DNA from: an uncultured Lachnospiraceae bacterium
Lineage (GTDB): Bacteria > Bacillota > Clostridia > Lachnospirales > Lachnospiraceae
DNA length: 64,000 nt
Direction: 5' to 3'
Assembly: GCA_947173495.1 (NCBI GenBank)
Contig: CAMWFQ010000013.1
Location: 62,001 to 126,000, forward strand
The notes under the pieces were generated by a model, which saw only the letters and a list, made by a program, of their open reading frames with translations, had not been told where the DNA came from and did no database searches. This document shows positions 8,900-17,397 of this stretch, one piece after another (within the stretch, counting starts at the first letter, position 1; each line of letters begins with the position of its first letter). A program made the translations under genes and the position numbers.

Positions 8900-9469
8900 A
8901 TGGAGCCGAACGAAATGGAAAAGCGCCTGATCTTCCAAGACGGAAACAGGAACTGGAACGTCAGAGCAAGCAGTGATATGTCCTCAATTTAGTCTGAAAA
9001 GGGCTTGGTTTCAGAGACTTTCCGGCTCCTGTTTTTCGGGAAGCTGTATAAGACTCTGACAACGAAACAATGGAAGGATTTATGGCCGGAGTACAGAGCC
9101 TGTAAACCTGACACAGATTGCAAAGGAGCTTTCCCTTTCAAAAGCGACAGGATACTTTATGTGAAAACACCGGTTCAGATTGAATCACCGGTCATGGGTG
9201 GAATACGGGCGCTGGCACAGCAATGGCAAGCCGGAGTTCTATCGTTTTATAGATCCGACAAATCCGGCTTATCCCAAAATGATGGAGTTTCCAGCCTGTC
9301 TGTGATTCTTCTCAATGACGATTACTACCGCTTCCTTTTAGAGGGAAGAACCGTTATCGATGGTATTTCCATATTAGATGCAGAGCATATCATTCCTCTG
9401 AAAATGAAGGCATGGCTGGACCTGAACAATTCGCTATTGCAGAAAACAATCGCTGGTGGACCGTATTAA
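8900..9469 (+). pseudogene. Decayed accessory gene, possibly AbiEii-type nucleotidyltransferase-like
   Basis: Two short, broken reading frames (8900-8992 and 9005-9469) cover this stretch. The second ends with LLNDDYYRFLLEGRTVIDG and then ILDAEHIIPLKMKAWLDLNN. This resembles the C-terminal region of nucleotidyltransferase-like accessory proteins, where a lysine-rich KAKAWLDL segment is typical, but the rest does not read as a clean domain and there is no proper start codon with RBS for the longer frame. I read it as the remnant of a defence or toxin-type gene. The family name is tentative. A hairpin with a T run follows at 9497-9531. Confidence 0.35.
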
Positions 9470-9496
9470 AACAATGGAATAAGGTTTTTCATTCTG

Positions 9497-9531
9497 GCCG
9501 GGGCGGGTTTTACTGTTCCGGCTGTTTTTTT
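9497..9531 (+). terminator. Probable terminator after the gene remnant
   Basis: GCCGG (9497-9501) pairs with CCGGC (9518-9522) and is followed by TGTTTTTTT. The stem is short, so this is a moderate call. Confidence 0.45.
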
Positions 9532-9699
9532 AATGTCCTAAAAATGAAGCAGTTCGGCCTGTTTTAAGACAAATTTTGTCTGTTGGAGAACAGTTGCTGA
9601 GATATGAAAAGAAAGATTATTTTGGCGTAAATGCCATAGTACTTTTTGTCGGTATTTTATATTTCGTCGTCTGTAGCACTGGCTTTCCGAAAATTCCTA

Positions 9700-9729
9700 T
9701 TGACAGATAGACAATACCACTGGTATGAT
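9700..9729 (+). promoter_or_regulatory. Strong sigma-A-type promoter upstream of glnA
   Basis: TTGACA (9700-9705), an 18-bp spacer and TATGAT (9724-9729) give a near-consensus promoter. The start point would be near 9736, about 260 bases before glnA. A terminator-like hairpin begins within a few bases of that start, so read-through must be allowed for glnA to be expressed from here. Confidence 0.6.
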
Positions 9730-9740
9730 AATGCAGAACA

Positions 9741-9788
9741 AAGGCGTTCTTATGTCAGCTTTCAGTTGGCATATAGACGCCTTTTTAT
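9741..9788 (+). terminator. Promoter-proximal terminator or attenuator in the glnA leader
   Basis: AAAGGCGT pairs with ACGCCTTT, and inside it ATGTCAGC pairs with GTTGGCAT (with G-T pairs), leaving a 5-base loop. A TTTTTA run follows. The hairpin starts right after the predicted transcription start. Two uses are possible: an attenuator controlling glnA, or the end of a short RNA of about 50 bases. The hairpin lacks the AxxGxx hexaloops that ANTAR proteins bind, so the link to the ANTAR gene downstream is not shown. Confidence 0.5.
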
Positions 9789-9952
9789 GCGCAGGGGTGT
9801 GTATAGGAAATTGCTGCTACGCAGCACACACCCCGCGCGCGAGCAGGGAAAAAACCTTCCCTACTCGATTGCGCAGGTGTGTATGGGAAATTGCTGCTAC
9901 GCAGCACACACCCCGCGCGCGAGCAGGGAGAAAAGCGTTTCCCTGCTCAATC
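9789..9952. repeat. Two tandem 82-bp A-type hairpin repeats
   Basis: Copies start at 9789 and 9871, each beginning GCGCAGG. Each unit has one hairpin whose arms GGTGTGT/ACACACC enclose a constant GGAAATTGCTGCTACGCAGC, and a second with arms GAGCAGGGA and TCCCT(G/A)CTC. The same design, with different arm sequences that still pair, recurs at 17872 and 54119. TGCGCA lies at the left edge of each unit. They occupy the 5' leader of glnA, directly after the attenuator-like hairpin. Confidence 0.7.
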
Positions 9953-9998
9953 GCAGAGGGCTCGAACCTGAACAGGGAAAGAAAGGAATGAATAGAAG

Positions 9999-11333
9999 AT
10001 GAGGAAGCATTATTCGAAGAAGGATATCATGGATCTGGTAAGGGATGAGGATGTGGAGTTTATCAGGCTGCAGTTTACGGATATGTTCGGGAGTCTCAAA
10101 AATATGGCGGTCACAACCAGTCAGCTGGAAAAGGCGCTTAACAACAAATGCATGTTTGACGGTTCTTCCATAGAGGGGTTTGTGAGAATAGAAGAATCGG
10201 ATATGTATCTGTATCCTGATCTGGATACCATGGAGATCTTTCCCTGGCGGCCTCAGCAGGGGAAGGTGGCAAGACTGATTTGTGATGTCTACCGGCCGGG
10301 AGGAGAACCTTTTGAGGGAGATCCCCGGTATATATTAAAGCGTGCCATTCAGAAGGCCGCCGACATGGGTTATAAATTTGAAGTGGGGCCGGAGTGTGAG
10401 TTTTTCCTGTTCCATACAGATGAAAACGGGATGCCGACCACACTTACCCATGAACAGGCGGGGTACTTTGACCTGGGACCTCTGGATCTGGGGGAAAATG
10501 CCAGAAGGGATATTGTGCTGACACTGGAGGAAATGGGATTTGTAGTGGAAGCCTCTCATCATGAGGTGGCGCCCGCCCAGCATGAGATCGATTTTGAATA
10601 TGATGAGGCGCTGGCAACTGCCGATAATATTATGACATTTAAACTGGCAGTCAAGACCATAGCGAAAAGACATGGTCTGCATGCGACCTTTATGCCGAAA
10701 CCAAGATTCGGTGTAAACGGGTCCGGCATGCATATCAATATGTCCCTGGCAAAGGGAGGCAGGAATATCTTTAATGACCCGGCAGGAAAGATGGGATTGA
10801 GTAAGGAAGCCTATTATTTTATCGGCGGAATCATCCGGCATATGAAAGGAATGGCGGCGATTACCAATCCGCTGGTGAATTCCTATAAGCGGCTGGTGCC
10901 GGGTTATGAAGCGCCGGTTTATATTGCATGGAGCGCAACCAACAGAAGTCCGCTGATCCGGATACCGGCTGCAAGGGGAGAAGCGGCAAGAATCGAACTT
11001 CGCTGTCCGGATCCTTCGGCCAATCCGTATCTTGCACTGGCCGTATGCTTACGGGCCGGTCTGGATGGAATCGAAAACAAAACAGAACCGCCGGAAAGCG
11101 TAGACTGCAATATTTTCACGCTGTCAGAAGAAGAGAAGAAGCGGAAAAATATCCAGGCGCTTCCAGGTACCCTGATTGAAGCGGTCCAGGAGCTGGAGAA
11201 GGATCCGTTTATTCAGGATGTCCTGGGCAGACACGTATCTGAAAAATATATCCAGGCAAAAAAGGAGGAATGGGCGCAGTACCGCGCACAGGTCACCGAC
11301 TGGGAGATTCACCAGTATCTGAATCGGTTCTGA
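9999..11333 (+). CDS. glnA: Glutamine synthetase, type I
   Basis: The 444-residue protein makes glutamine from glutamate, ammonia and ATP in the cytoplasm. Class signatures are visible: DGSSIEGF near residue 53, [10 protein letters not shown] near 127, [12 protein letters not shown] near 240, [13 protein letters not shown] near 315 and [14 protein letters not shown] near 347. Length and the absence of the GSI-beta insertion fit the GSI-alpha form of Gram-positive bacteria, which is controlled by feedback rather than adenylylation. It starts at ATG 9999. An ANTAR regulator follows, an arrangement known from solventogenic clostridia (glnA-nitR). Confidence 0.94.
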   Translation: MRKHYSKKDIMDLVRDEDVEFIRLQFTDMFGSLKNMAVTTSQLEKALNNKCMFDGSSIEGFVRIEESDMYLYPDLDTMEIFPWRPQQGKVARLICDVYRPGGEPFEGDPRYILKRAIQKAADMGYKFEVGPECEFFLFHTDENGMPTTLTHEQAGYFDLGPLDLGENARRDIVLTLEEMGFVVEASHHEVAPAQHEIDFEYDEALATADNIMTFKLAVKTIAKRHGLHATFMPKPRFGVNGSGMHINMSLAKGGRNIFNDPAGKMGLSKEAYYFIGGIIRHMKGMAAITNPLVNSYKRLVPGYEAPVYIAWSATNRSPLIRIPAARGEAARIELRCPDPSANPYLALAVCLRAGLDGIENKTEPPESVDCNIFTLSEEEKKRKNIQALPGTLIEAVQELEKDPFIQDVLGRHVSEKYIQAKKEEWAQYRAQVTDWEIHQYLNRF

Positions 11334-11346
11334 AAGAAAATACGAT

Positions 11347-11616
11347 CTGCGGAACTGGAAAACAGCAGCGAAGCGGAGGTGCCCGGCACAATTAGCGGAT
11401 ACCGAAGGAAGCCGCTAATTTGAGCCAGACGTAGGGGCACTGCAGAGAAGCTGCGGAACTGGAATAAAAACAGCTGCGGAACTGGAAAACAGCAGCGAAG
11501 CGGAGGTGCCCGGCACAATTAGCGGATACCGAAGGAAGCCGCTAATTTGAGCCAGACGTAGGGGCACTGTAGAGAAGCTGCGGAACTGGAATGAAAAAAC
11601 AGCTGCGGAACTGGAA
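11347..11616. repeat. Duplicated 127-bp structured element between glnA and the ANTAR gene
   Basis: A unit of 127 bp occurs twice (starts at 11347 and 11474), with CTGCGGAACTGGAA also at 11451, 11578 and 11603, five times in all. Each unit holds a nested hairpin: GTGCCC (11379-11384) with GGGCAC (11435-11440) outside and AATTAGCGG (11390-11398) with CCGCTAATT (11412-11420) inside. The two copies differ at very few bases, which suggests recent duplication. There is no T run, so these are not simple terminators. The last CTGCGGAACTGGAA sits just before the RBS of the ANTAR gene. Confidence 0.75.
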
Positions 11617-11629
11617 TAGAGGTGATGGC

Positions 11630-12178
11630 ATGAGCGGCGTGATCGTAGTTCTTCCGAAGAGTGAGGATGCCAGGAACATGAAAAATCTTCTGGCCAGAAA
11701 CGGAATTGAGGTGGCCGGTGTGTGCACCACAGGCGCCCAGGCCATCGCTCAGGCGGAAAATTTCAATGATGGGATCGTCCTGTGCGGCTATAAACTTCCG
11801 GATATGCTTTATTCTCAGCTGAAGGAATATCTGCCCCCTGGTTTTGAGATGCTGCTTCTGGCATCCAGATATACTATTGAGAACGGCCTGGATGAGGAGG
11901 GACTGATGTGTCTTTCCATGCCGCTGAAGGTACATGAGCTGATCGGCACGGTCAGCCTGATGCTGGAAAATATTCAGCGCAGAAGAAGAAAGCGGCGGGA
12001 AAAGCCAAGGGAAAGAAGCGAGCAGGAGACAAAGCTGATAAAGCAGGCCAAGGAGCTTTTGATGGCGCGCAATCATATGACAGAGGAGGAGGCGCACAGA
12101 TATCTGCAGAAATGCAGCATGGACAGCGGCACTAATATGGTGGAAGCAGCGCAGATGGTGCTGATGATGAAAGGGTAG
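11630..12178 (+). CDS. ANTAR-domain antitermination regulator with pseudo-receiver domain (NitR type)
   Basis: The 182-residue protein has an N-terminal receiver-like domain (about 1-110), a basic linker (RRRRKRREKPRER) and a C-terminal ANTAR domain (about 130-180, with AKELLMARNHMTEEEAHRYL). ANTAR domains bind paired hairpins in nascent RNA and prevent termination. The receiver lacks the acidic pair after the first strand (VVLPKSEDA), and the position of the phosphorylated Asp reads VLCGYKLPD, so control by phosphorylation is unlikely. In clostridia the glnA-linked version (NitR) is thought to sense nitrogen status through contact with glutamine synthetase. ATG 11630 is preferred, with AGAGGTG 5-10 bases upstream; the frame is open further back to 11591 through the repeat. 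Confidence 0.82.
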   Translation: MSGVIVVLPKSEDARNMKNLLARNGIEVAGVCTTGAQAIAQAENFNDGIVLCGYKLPDMLYSQLKEYLPPGFEMLLLASRYTIENGLDEEGLMCLSMPLKVHELIGTVSLMLENIQRRRRKRREKPRERSEQETKLIKQAKELLMARNHMTEEEAHRYLQKCSMDSGTNMVEAAQMVLMMKG

Positions 12179-12199
12179 GAAAGATTCCTGCCCTTTTTT
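12173..12199 (+). terminator. Rho-independent terminator of the glnA-ANTAR unit
   Basis: GGGTAGGAA (12173-12181) pairs with TTCCTGCCC (12185-12193), loop AGA, followed by six T. The stop codon of the ANTAR gene is part of the stem. Confidence 0.8.
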
Positions 12200-12383
12200 C
12201 TTATGCAAATGTTTAGAAGTTCTTAAGATTTCTCCCCTGATTTTATTTTATTTTGTGAGGTATTCTCTTAGTGTAATCCGTTATAGACCTATAGAAAGCA
12301 GCAAAATAGCAGATTGTTTTCTGGCAGGAAGAAAAATCAGAAGAAAAATATCGGGTAAAGCCGGGAGAAAGGATGTGGCGTAA

Positions 12384-12896
12384 ATGACACTGGAAATGAT
12401 CACACAATATTTTACAAGGTACGGAGCAATTGCCATCTTCGTGATCGTACTGCTGGAGTATCTGAATCTGCCGGGATTTCCGGCGGGCGTGATCATGCCT
12501 ATGGCGGGCGTGTGGGCAGCGAAAGGAAATATCCGTTTTATTCCGGCGCTTGTCATTACCGTCGCGGCAGGTCTTCTGGGGAGTCTGATTTTGTACTGGC
12601 TGGGATATACAGGCGGAGAAGTGTTTTTGCAGAAGTATCTGAACAAATTTCCCGCGCAAAGGCCTGTGATCGAAGAGAAGCTTGCCTGGGTGAGGAAGAA
12701 AGGCAGTCTGGGAATTTTTTTCAGCAAGTTGATCCCCATGATCAGAACGCTGATCTCCATTCCGGCGGGGGTCTCCAAAATGAATCTGGCACAGTATGTG
12801 GTGAGCTCTACTCTGGGCATTTTCGTATGGAACCTGTTTTTTGTAGGAGCCGGTTACTTTCTGGGTGATGCCGTGCTGAGCTATCTGGCAAGATAG
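12384..12896 (+). CDS. DedA family membrane protein (UptA-like)
   Basis: The 170-residue protein has four to five hydrophobic segments and DedA-family marks: the early acidic LEYLNLPGFPAGVIMP, a central LGSLILYWLGYTGG, the basic FFSKLIPMIRTLISIPAG and a C-terminal TLGIFVWNLFFVGAGYFLGD. DedA proteins are membrane transporters; some Gram-positive members (UptA) recycle undecaprenyl phosphate and others handle phosphatidylethanolamine. Which lipid this one moves cannot be read from sequence. It starts at ATG 12384 after GGATGTGGCG and is followed by a glycosyltransferase gene about 80 bases on. Confidence 0.82.
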   Translation: MTLEMITQYFTRYGAIAIFVIVLLEYLNLPGFPAGVIMPMAGVWAAKGNIRFIPALVITVAAGLLGSLILYWLGYTGGEVFLQKYLNKFPAQRPVIEEKLAWVRKKGSLGIFFSKLIPMIRTLISIPAGVSKMNLAQYVVSSTLGIFVWNLFFVGAGYFLGDAVLSYLAR

Positions 12897-12914
12897 CAAA
12901 GGCAGACAGCTACT

Positions 12915-12945
12915 ATAGGAAACGACATTAGTCGTTTCCGTTTGC
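12915..12945. repeat. Short intercistronic hairpin repeat (GGAAACGAC type)
   Basis: GGAAACGAC (12918-12926) pairs perfectly with GTCGTTTCC (12931-12939) around ATTA. An almost identical hairpin with the same flanks (TATAGGAAA... TTTCCGTTTGC) is at 31231-31260, and a half copy (GTCGTTTCCTATAA) is near 46768. Confidence 0.55.
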
Positions 12946-12976
12946 TATAAAATAACGGATCGAGAGGAATGACAGA

Positions 12977-14176
12977 ATGAAAATTGCAATGATGACGAAC
13001 AATTATAAACCTTTTGTGGCAGGAGTGGCCATATCTGTAGAGAGACTTGCCGGGAGTCTGAGGGATCTGGGGCATCAGGTGGTGGTTTTTGCGCCCGATT
13101 ATGAGAAGGCGTGTCAGGAGGAGGATGTGGTAAGATACAAAGCACTTCTGAAAGGGGTGGCAGGCGGATTTTCCGTACCGAATTCCTTTGACCCGGTGAT
13201 AGAAAAGAGGTTCAGGGAAGGGCATTTTGATGTGATCCATGTTCATCATCCCATGATGATCGGGGATACCGCACGGTATCTGTCATGGAAGTATCAGGTT
13301 CCTCTTGTATTTACTTATCATACCAGATATGAGCAGTATCTGCACTATATCGGGCTTTCCGCTCTGAAGGGACTGATGCCGCTCTACCTCCGGGGCTGTA
13401 GCAGAGCCTGCGATGTGGTCATTGCGCCGACGCCTCTTATGAAGGAGTATCTGGGAGAGATAGGGATAAAAAGTCAGGTGCGGGTGCTGCCCACCGGTCT
13501 GACGAAGGAGAGCTTTTCTCCTGACAGGGAAAGAGCAGCCTTGCTGCGGCAGGAGCTTTCGGGAGGAAAGAAATATCTTTTCTGTACGGTGGCAAGACTG
13601 GCGAAGGAAAAGAATCTGGAATTTCTATTAAGAAGCATGAAGCAGTTCAAAGAGATCTGCGGAAAGAATTTCCGGCTGGCACTGATCGGGGAGGGACCCG
13701 GGCGCAAGGCGCTGGAAAAGCAGGCGGCTGTATTGGGACTGGAGGATGAAATCGTATTTACCGGAAAGGTTCCGAACAGTGAAATCAAAAATTACTGCCG
13801 GGCTTCGGATGTATTTCTGTTTTCCTCCCTGTCGGAGACGCAGGGGATCGTACTGCTTGAGTCAATGGCAGTCGGCACGCCTGTCATCGCAATTCGTGCC
13901 ACCGGCACCTGTGACATTGTCAGCGACGGGGTAAACGGATACATGACAAATGCGTCAGAAACAGAGTTTTCAGACAAATTGATGGATATTCTGGAGAAAA
14001 AGGAACTGGAGATTCTCAGAGAAGGGGCCAGGCGGACGGCACGGAGCTACAGCAGCGAGCAGATCGCAAGAGAAGCGGTACTGGACTATGCGCTGGCAAT
14101 TGCTTTGAGAAAGAACAAAGAGCAGCAGAAGACAAACAATAGGAACGGGAATAAAGATATGGTATACTCTGGATGA
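12977..14176 (+). CDS. GT4-family glycosyltransferase, possibly diacylglycerol glucosyltransferase-like
   Basis: The 399-residue protein has a GT-B fold with N-terminal TNNYKPFVAGVAISVERLA, a Rossmann HVHHPMMIGDTARYL segment, and a C-terminal domain with ALIGEGPGRKALE and the nucleotide-sugar-binding EX7E motif in SETQGIVLLESMAVGTPVIA. The family transfers hexoses from nucleotide sugars with retention; close clostridial relatives glucosylate diacylglycerol or lipoteichoic acid anchors, which would act at the inner face of the membrane. The acceptor here is inferred only. The last 20 residues are polar and may be disordered. It is 80 bases after dedA and shares its direction. Confidence 0.8.
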   Translation: MKIAMMTNNYKPFVAGVAISVERLAGSLRDLGHQVVVFAPDYEKACQEEDVVRYKALLKGVAGGFSVPNSFDPVIEKRFREGHFDVIHVHHPMMIGDTARYLSWKYQVPLVFTYHTRYEQYLHYIGLSALKGLMPLYLRGCSRACDVVIAPTPLMKEYLGEIGIKSQVRVLPTGLTKESFSPDRERAALLRQELSGGKKYLFCTVARLAKEKNLEFLLRSMKQFKEICGKNFRLALIGEGPGRKALEKQAAVLGLEDEIVFTGKVPNSEIKNYCRASDVFLFSSLSETQGIVLLESMAVGTPVIAIRATGTCDIVSDGVNGYMTNASETEFSDKLMDILEKKELEILREGARRTARSYSSEQIAREAVLDYALAIALRKNKEQQKTNNRNGNKDMVYSG

Positions 14177-14254
14177 CAGAACTGTTATGAAAGAAAGATA
14201 TATCGGAACAGCTTCTGAAAAAACGGATATCGGAGAAAGGACGGAAACATCAAT

Positions 14255-14962
14255 ATGGAGGCATATCATATTCTGATCGTGGAGGATGACAAGGAGATCA
14301 GGGAAGGAATCGAGATTTATCTGAAAAATCAGGGATACGTGGTATTTCAGGCAGCGGATGGCGTGGAGGGAATTGAAAAGATCAGGCAGGAGGAAATTCA
14401 TCTTGCGATTGTGGATGTGATGATGCCCAGAATGGACGGCATTACCATGATGATGAAGGTAAGGGAAATGGGATGTGATTTCCCGGTGATCATGCTTTCG
14501 GCCAAATCAGAGGAAGTGGATAAGATTATGGGGCTTAATATGGGGGCGGACGATTATGTGACCAAGCCCTTCACAACAATGGAGCTTCTGGCCAGGGTGA
14601 ACTCCCATCTGCGCAGATACGGAAAATTTCTTGAGGCCATCGGAGGTCAGAAGCAGAACGATAAGGTTTATGTAATCGGAGGACTGGAGCTCAATGAGGA
14701 AACGGTGGAGGTCAGTGTGGATGGGAAACCGGTCAGGCTTACGCCTCTGGAATTCAAGATTCTTATGCTTCTTATGAAGAATCCGGGACGGGTGTTCAGT
14801 GCGGAGGAAATCTATGAGAGAGTCTGGAACGAGCAGGCTATCAATACGGATACCATTATGGTACATGTACGGAAAATCCGCGAAAAAATCGAGATCAATC
14901 CAAGAGAACCAAAATATTTAAAGGTGGTGTGGGGTGTTGGATATAAAATCGAAAAACAATAA
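14255..14962 (+). CDS. OmpR/PhoB-family response regulator
   Basis: The 235-residue protein has a receiver domain (1-120) with acidic pair Asp11-Asp12, phosphorylation site Asp54 in AIVDVMMPRMDG, Thr/Ser in MLSAKSEEVDKI and Lys in VTKPF, then a winged-helix DNA-binding domain (about 140-235, ending KVVWGVGYKIEKQ). It is the cytoplasmic partner of the histidine kinase whose gene overlaps its 3' end by 29 bases. Similar pairs are annotated as VanR/VanS-like, but there are no glycopeptide-resistance genes here, so the target is unknown. Confidence 0.92.
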   Translation: MEAYHILIVEDDKEIREGIEIYLKNQGYVVFQAADGVEGIEKIRQEEIHLAIVDVMMPRMDGITMMMKVREMGCDFPVIMLSAKSEEVDKIMGLNMGADDYVTKPFTTMELLARVNSHLRRYGKFLEAIGGQKQNDKVYVIGGLELNEETVEVSVDGKPVRLTPLEFKILMLLMKNPGRVFSAEEIYERVWNEQAINTDTIMVHVRKIREKIEINPREPKYLKVVWGVGYKIEKQ

Positions 14963-17258
14963 AAGATTCAGTTTTTGTGCGGCAGGTGTGTTGATTGCCC
15001 TCGCCGTGGCAGTATTGCTTGCTTTTTATCCGGTATTGGGAAAGCAGGCGTCGGAGTATTATACGGATCATCTCAAGGGCGGACAGCTGCTTACGGCCAT
15101 GTACAGAAGCAATCTGGTGCTTTATAAAAATGTCGTCGATAAGAGGGAGCAGAGAGATGTTCCCTATTCGGAGCTGTATCTGGATATGGAGACTACCCGG
15201 TGTCAGATGCAGGAGATTCAGGATGAATACATGAATTATGAGGAGGACCGCACGATCGTCACAATGCAGTCTTTTTTGAAGGAGCAGATGAACGTGTACC
15301 TGGAGAGATGGAAAGAGGAGACCATGAATACAGTGGCCAAATACATGGACTACTGTGTGCTGGATCACAGGACCGGAGAAATCCTGAAAAACACGGAGAG
15401 AGGCATTGAGAAGCTCTGTGATGATAAATCCCTTTCAGACGAAGAAGGATATGAATACTATGTGATGCTGAGCTTTGACGGCGCAGGAAATCTGTCCAAT
15501 ATTTCTGTGAAGGACGAAAGATCCGACGACCTTCTGAAAAATGTCCAGAGCGTCATGTCGGAAGAGCTTTTGAAAAACGGATTTGCCTGGTATGATGGCT
15601 ATGGGTGGGAACCCTTAAGGGAGGAATATTACTTTGCTTATGAATCGAAGGATCCGGAAAAGCTTACCTGTCGGGTGGATGAAAAGACGAAGGATGTGAC
15701 GTTTATTTATGCCCTTACCGGAGAGCAGAAAAAGAATATCATGCAGATGTGGAGTAACAGCAGTTTCCTGGAGAGCTATCAGTGGGCAAGGGTGAACGCG
15801 TATTTTCAGGCGGGAGCCGGAGAGATCTGTCTCATCATGCTGTTGGTACTTGCCGCGCTTGCGCTTGTGCTTACCAGACATAAAAGATACTGCCTGTACA
15901 GGCTTCTTCCTTTCAGGCTGTACCTGGAGGTCAGCATCTGCGCCGGTATCTGCCTGATCGCGCTTACCTCCTCCGTGGTGGGGCTGATCTACTGGACCAA
16001 TCAGGGGCTGTTCCCGGAGTTTTATGCAAAATATCTGGAAGCTCTGCCGTCCTCCTTTTATCCGACGCTCACAATCGCCATCAACGTGGTTTTGCTGGGG
16101 CTGTATTTCGGGGTATGGTTTTACCTTGTGACCTCTCTGGGAGAGGTATTTGATCTGGGACTGAAGGAATTTATAAAGGAGAGGAGCCTCATAGTAAGAT
16201 TCCTTTGCAGAATCCGGCGGTGGTGCAGGCGAAAAATCGAAAGTTTCAAGGAGGAAGTCCTTCATGTGGATCTGGGAGGAAGGACGGAAAAAACACTGGT
16301 AAAAATGGTGATGATCAACTTCCTGATCCTTGCAGTGGCATGTCTGATGTGGATGTTCGGCTGGGCAGCCCTGATCATTTACAGCTTTGTCCTGTACTTT
16401 GCCCTGAAAAAGTACATCCGGAAGATACAGGAGCAGTACAGAAAGCTCTTTGCGGCTACCAGATCCATCGCAGAGGGGAACCTTCAGACCAGCCTGGAGG
16501 AGGACTGGGGGATCTTTGAATCTTATAAGGAGGAGCTCTCAAAGATACAGAACGGCTTCCGGGCCGCTGTGGATAAGGAGGTAAAAAGTCAGAGGATGAA
16601 GACAGAGCTGATCACCAATGTTTCTCATGATCTGAAGACACCGCTTACGGCGATTACCACCTATATTGAGCTGCTGGAGGAGGAAGGGCTTTCGCCCGAG
16701 GTGCGGAGGGAATATCTGGGCGTACTGAAAAAGAAAGCCCAGAGGCTGAAATTCCTCATAGAGGATCTCTTTGAGGTGAGCAAGGCGAGCAGCGGCAATG
16801 TGACGCTGAATCCTGTGGATGTGGATCTCTTTAACCTGATGCGTCAGGTATATCTGGAATATGAGGACAGAGTGGAGGAGGCCGATCTGATCTTCCGGTT
16901 CCGCCTGCCGGAGGAAAAGGTGATCCTGAAGCTTGACAGCCAGAAGACCTACCGGGTATTCGAAAACCTTTATGTGAATATTATTAAATATGCCATGCCC
17001 CATACCAGAGTCTATGTGAATGCAGAGAAGACGGAAAAGGGAGTCGTGATCGAACTGAAGAACATGTCCGCCACGGAGCTGAACATTGCGCCGGAGGATC
17101 TGACAGAGCGGTTTGTCCGGGGAGACAGTTCCCGGAACACAGAAGGGAGCGGCTTAGGGCTTGCCATAGCGAGAAGCTTTGTGGAGCTTCAGGGCGGTCA
17201 GATGACGGTGGATATTGATGGGGATTTGTTTAAGGTGACGATTTTTTTCGCCTGTTGA
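14934..17258 (+). CDS. Multi-span sensor histidine kinase
   Basis: The 774-residue kinase has an N-terminal span (about 14-34), a large extracellular region (about 35-295), then four further hydrophobic segments between about 295 and 490, a short HAMP-like helix, the dimerisation/phosphorylation box NVSHDLKTPLTAITTYIE (His565), and a GHKL ATPase domain with GDSSRNTEGSGLGLAIARSF near the end. It senses an outside signal and phosphorylates the regulator at 14255. GTG 14934 overlaps the regulator by 29 bases, and TTG 14937 is an alternative. The additional central membrane segments are more than VanS normally has, so the signal may be sensed within the membrane. No terminator was seen after it. 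Confidence 0.9.
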   Translation: MLDIKSKNNKRFSFCAAGVLIALAVAVLLAFYPVLGKQASEYYTDHLKGGQLLTAMYRSNLVLYKNVVDKREQRDVPYSELYLDMETTRCQMQEIQDEYMNYEEDRTIVTMQSFLKEQMNVYLERWKEETMNTVAKYMDYCVLDHRTGEILKNTERGIEKLCDDKSLSDEEGYEYYVMLSFDGAGNLSNISVKDERSDDLLKNVQSVMSEELLKNGFAWYDGYGWEPLREEYYFAYESKDPEKLTCRVDEKTKDVTFIYALTGEQKKNIMQMWSNSSFLESYQWARVNAYFQAGAGEICLIMLLVLAALALVLTRHKRYCLYRLLPFRLYLEVSICAGICLIALTSSVVGLIYWTNQGLFPEFYAKYLEALPSSFYPTLTIAINVVLLGLYFGVWFYLVTSLGEVFDLGLKEFIKERSLIVRFLCRIRRWCRRKIESFKEEVLHVDLGGRTEKTLVKMVMINFLILAVACLMWMFGWAALIIYSFVLYFALKKYIRKIQEQYRKLFAATRSIAEGNLQTSLEEDWGIFESYKEELSKIQNGFRAAVDKEVKSQRMKTELITNVSHDLKTPLTAITTYIELLEEEGLSPEVRREYLGVLKKKAQRLKFLIEDLFEVSKASSGNVTLNPVDVDLFNLMRQVYLEYEDRVEEADLIFRFRLPEEKVILKLDSQKTYRVFENLYVNIIKYAMPHTRVYVNAEKTEKGVVIELKNMSATELNIAPEDLTERFVRGDSSRNTEGSGLGLAIARSFVELQGGQMTVDIDGDLFKVTIFFAC

Positions 17259-17316
17259 GCTGATTATGCATTGCAAATCGCATATACTATAAGTGCAGTG
17301 AATTGCAAAAGGAGTT

Positions 17317-17397
17317 ACTGTGAAAAATAAATTTTTCACAGACAAATTTGTGCTGACGCCCAAATTTGCGGGTGTTGGCAGCATGGAGGTTATTATG
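17317..17397 (+). repeat. Repeated leader element D1 ahead of the antitoxin gene
   Basis: The element has the hairpin GTGAAAAATAAATTTTTCAC (17320-17339), then CAAATTTG-TGCTGACGCC-CAAATTTG, and ends with GGAGGT and ATG 17395. A second copy precedes the flavin reductase gene at 18727-18822. Read from GTG 17320 it encodes MKNKFFT...VLTPKFAGVG in frame with the antitoxin; the other copy encodes almost the same peptide out of frame with its gene. Confidence 0.7.

Noticed and set aside
9789..9952. Tandem repeat as a possible CRISPR array
   Set aside because: There are only two units without unique spacers; each unit is itself two hairpins, so this is a duplicated hairpin element.
9736..9998. Canonical ANTAR target hairpins in the glnA leader
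   Set aside because: I looked for two stems with AxxGxx hexaloops and found none; the hairpins have 5-base or larger loops of other sequence.
14255..17258. Two-component pair as vancomycin resistance vanRS
   Set aside because: No vanH, vanA, vanX or other resistance genes are adjacent, and the kinase has more membrane spans than VanS.
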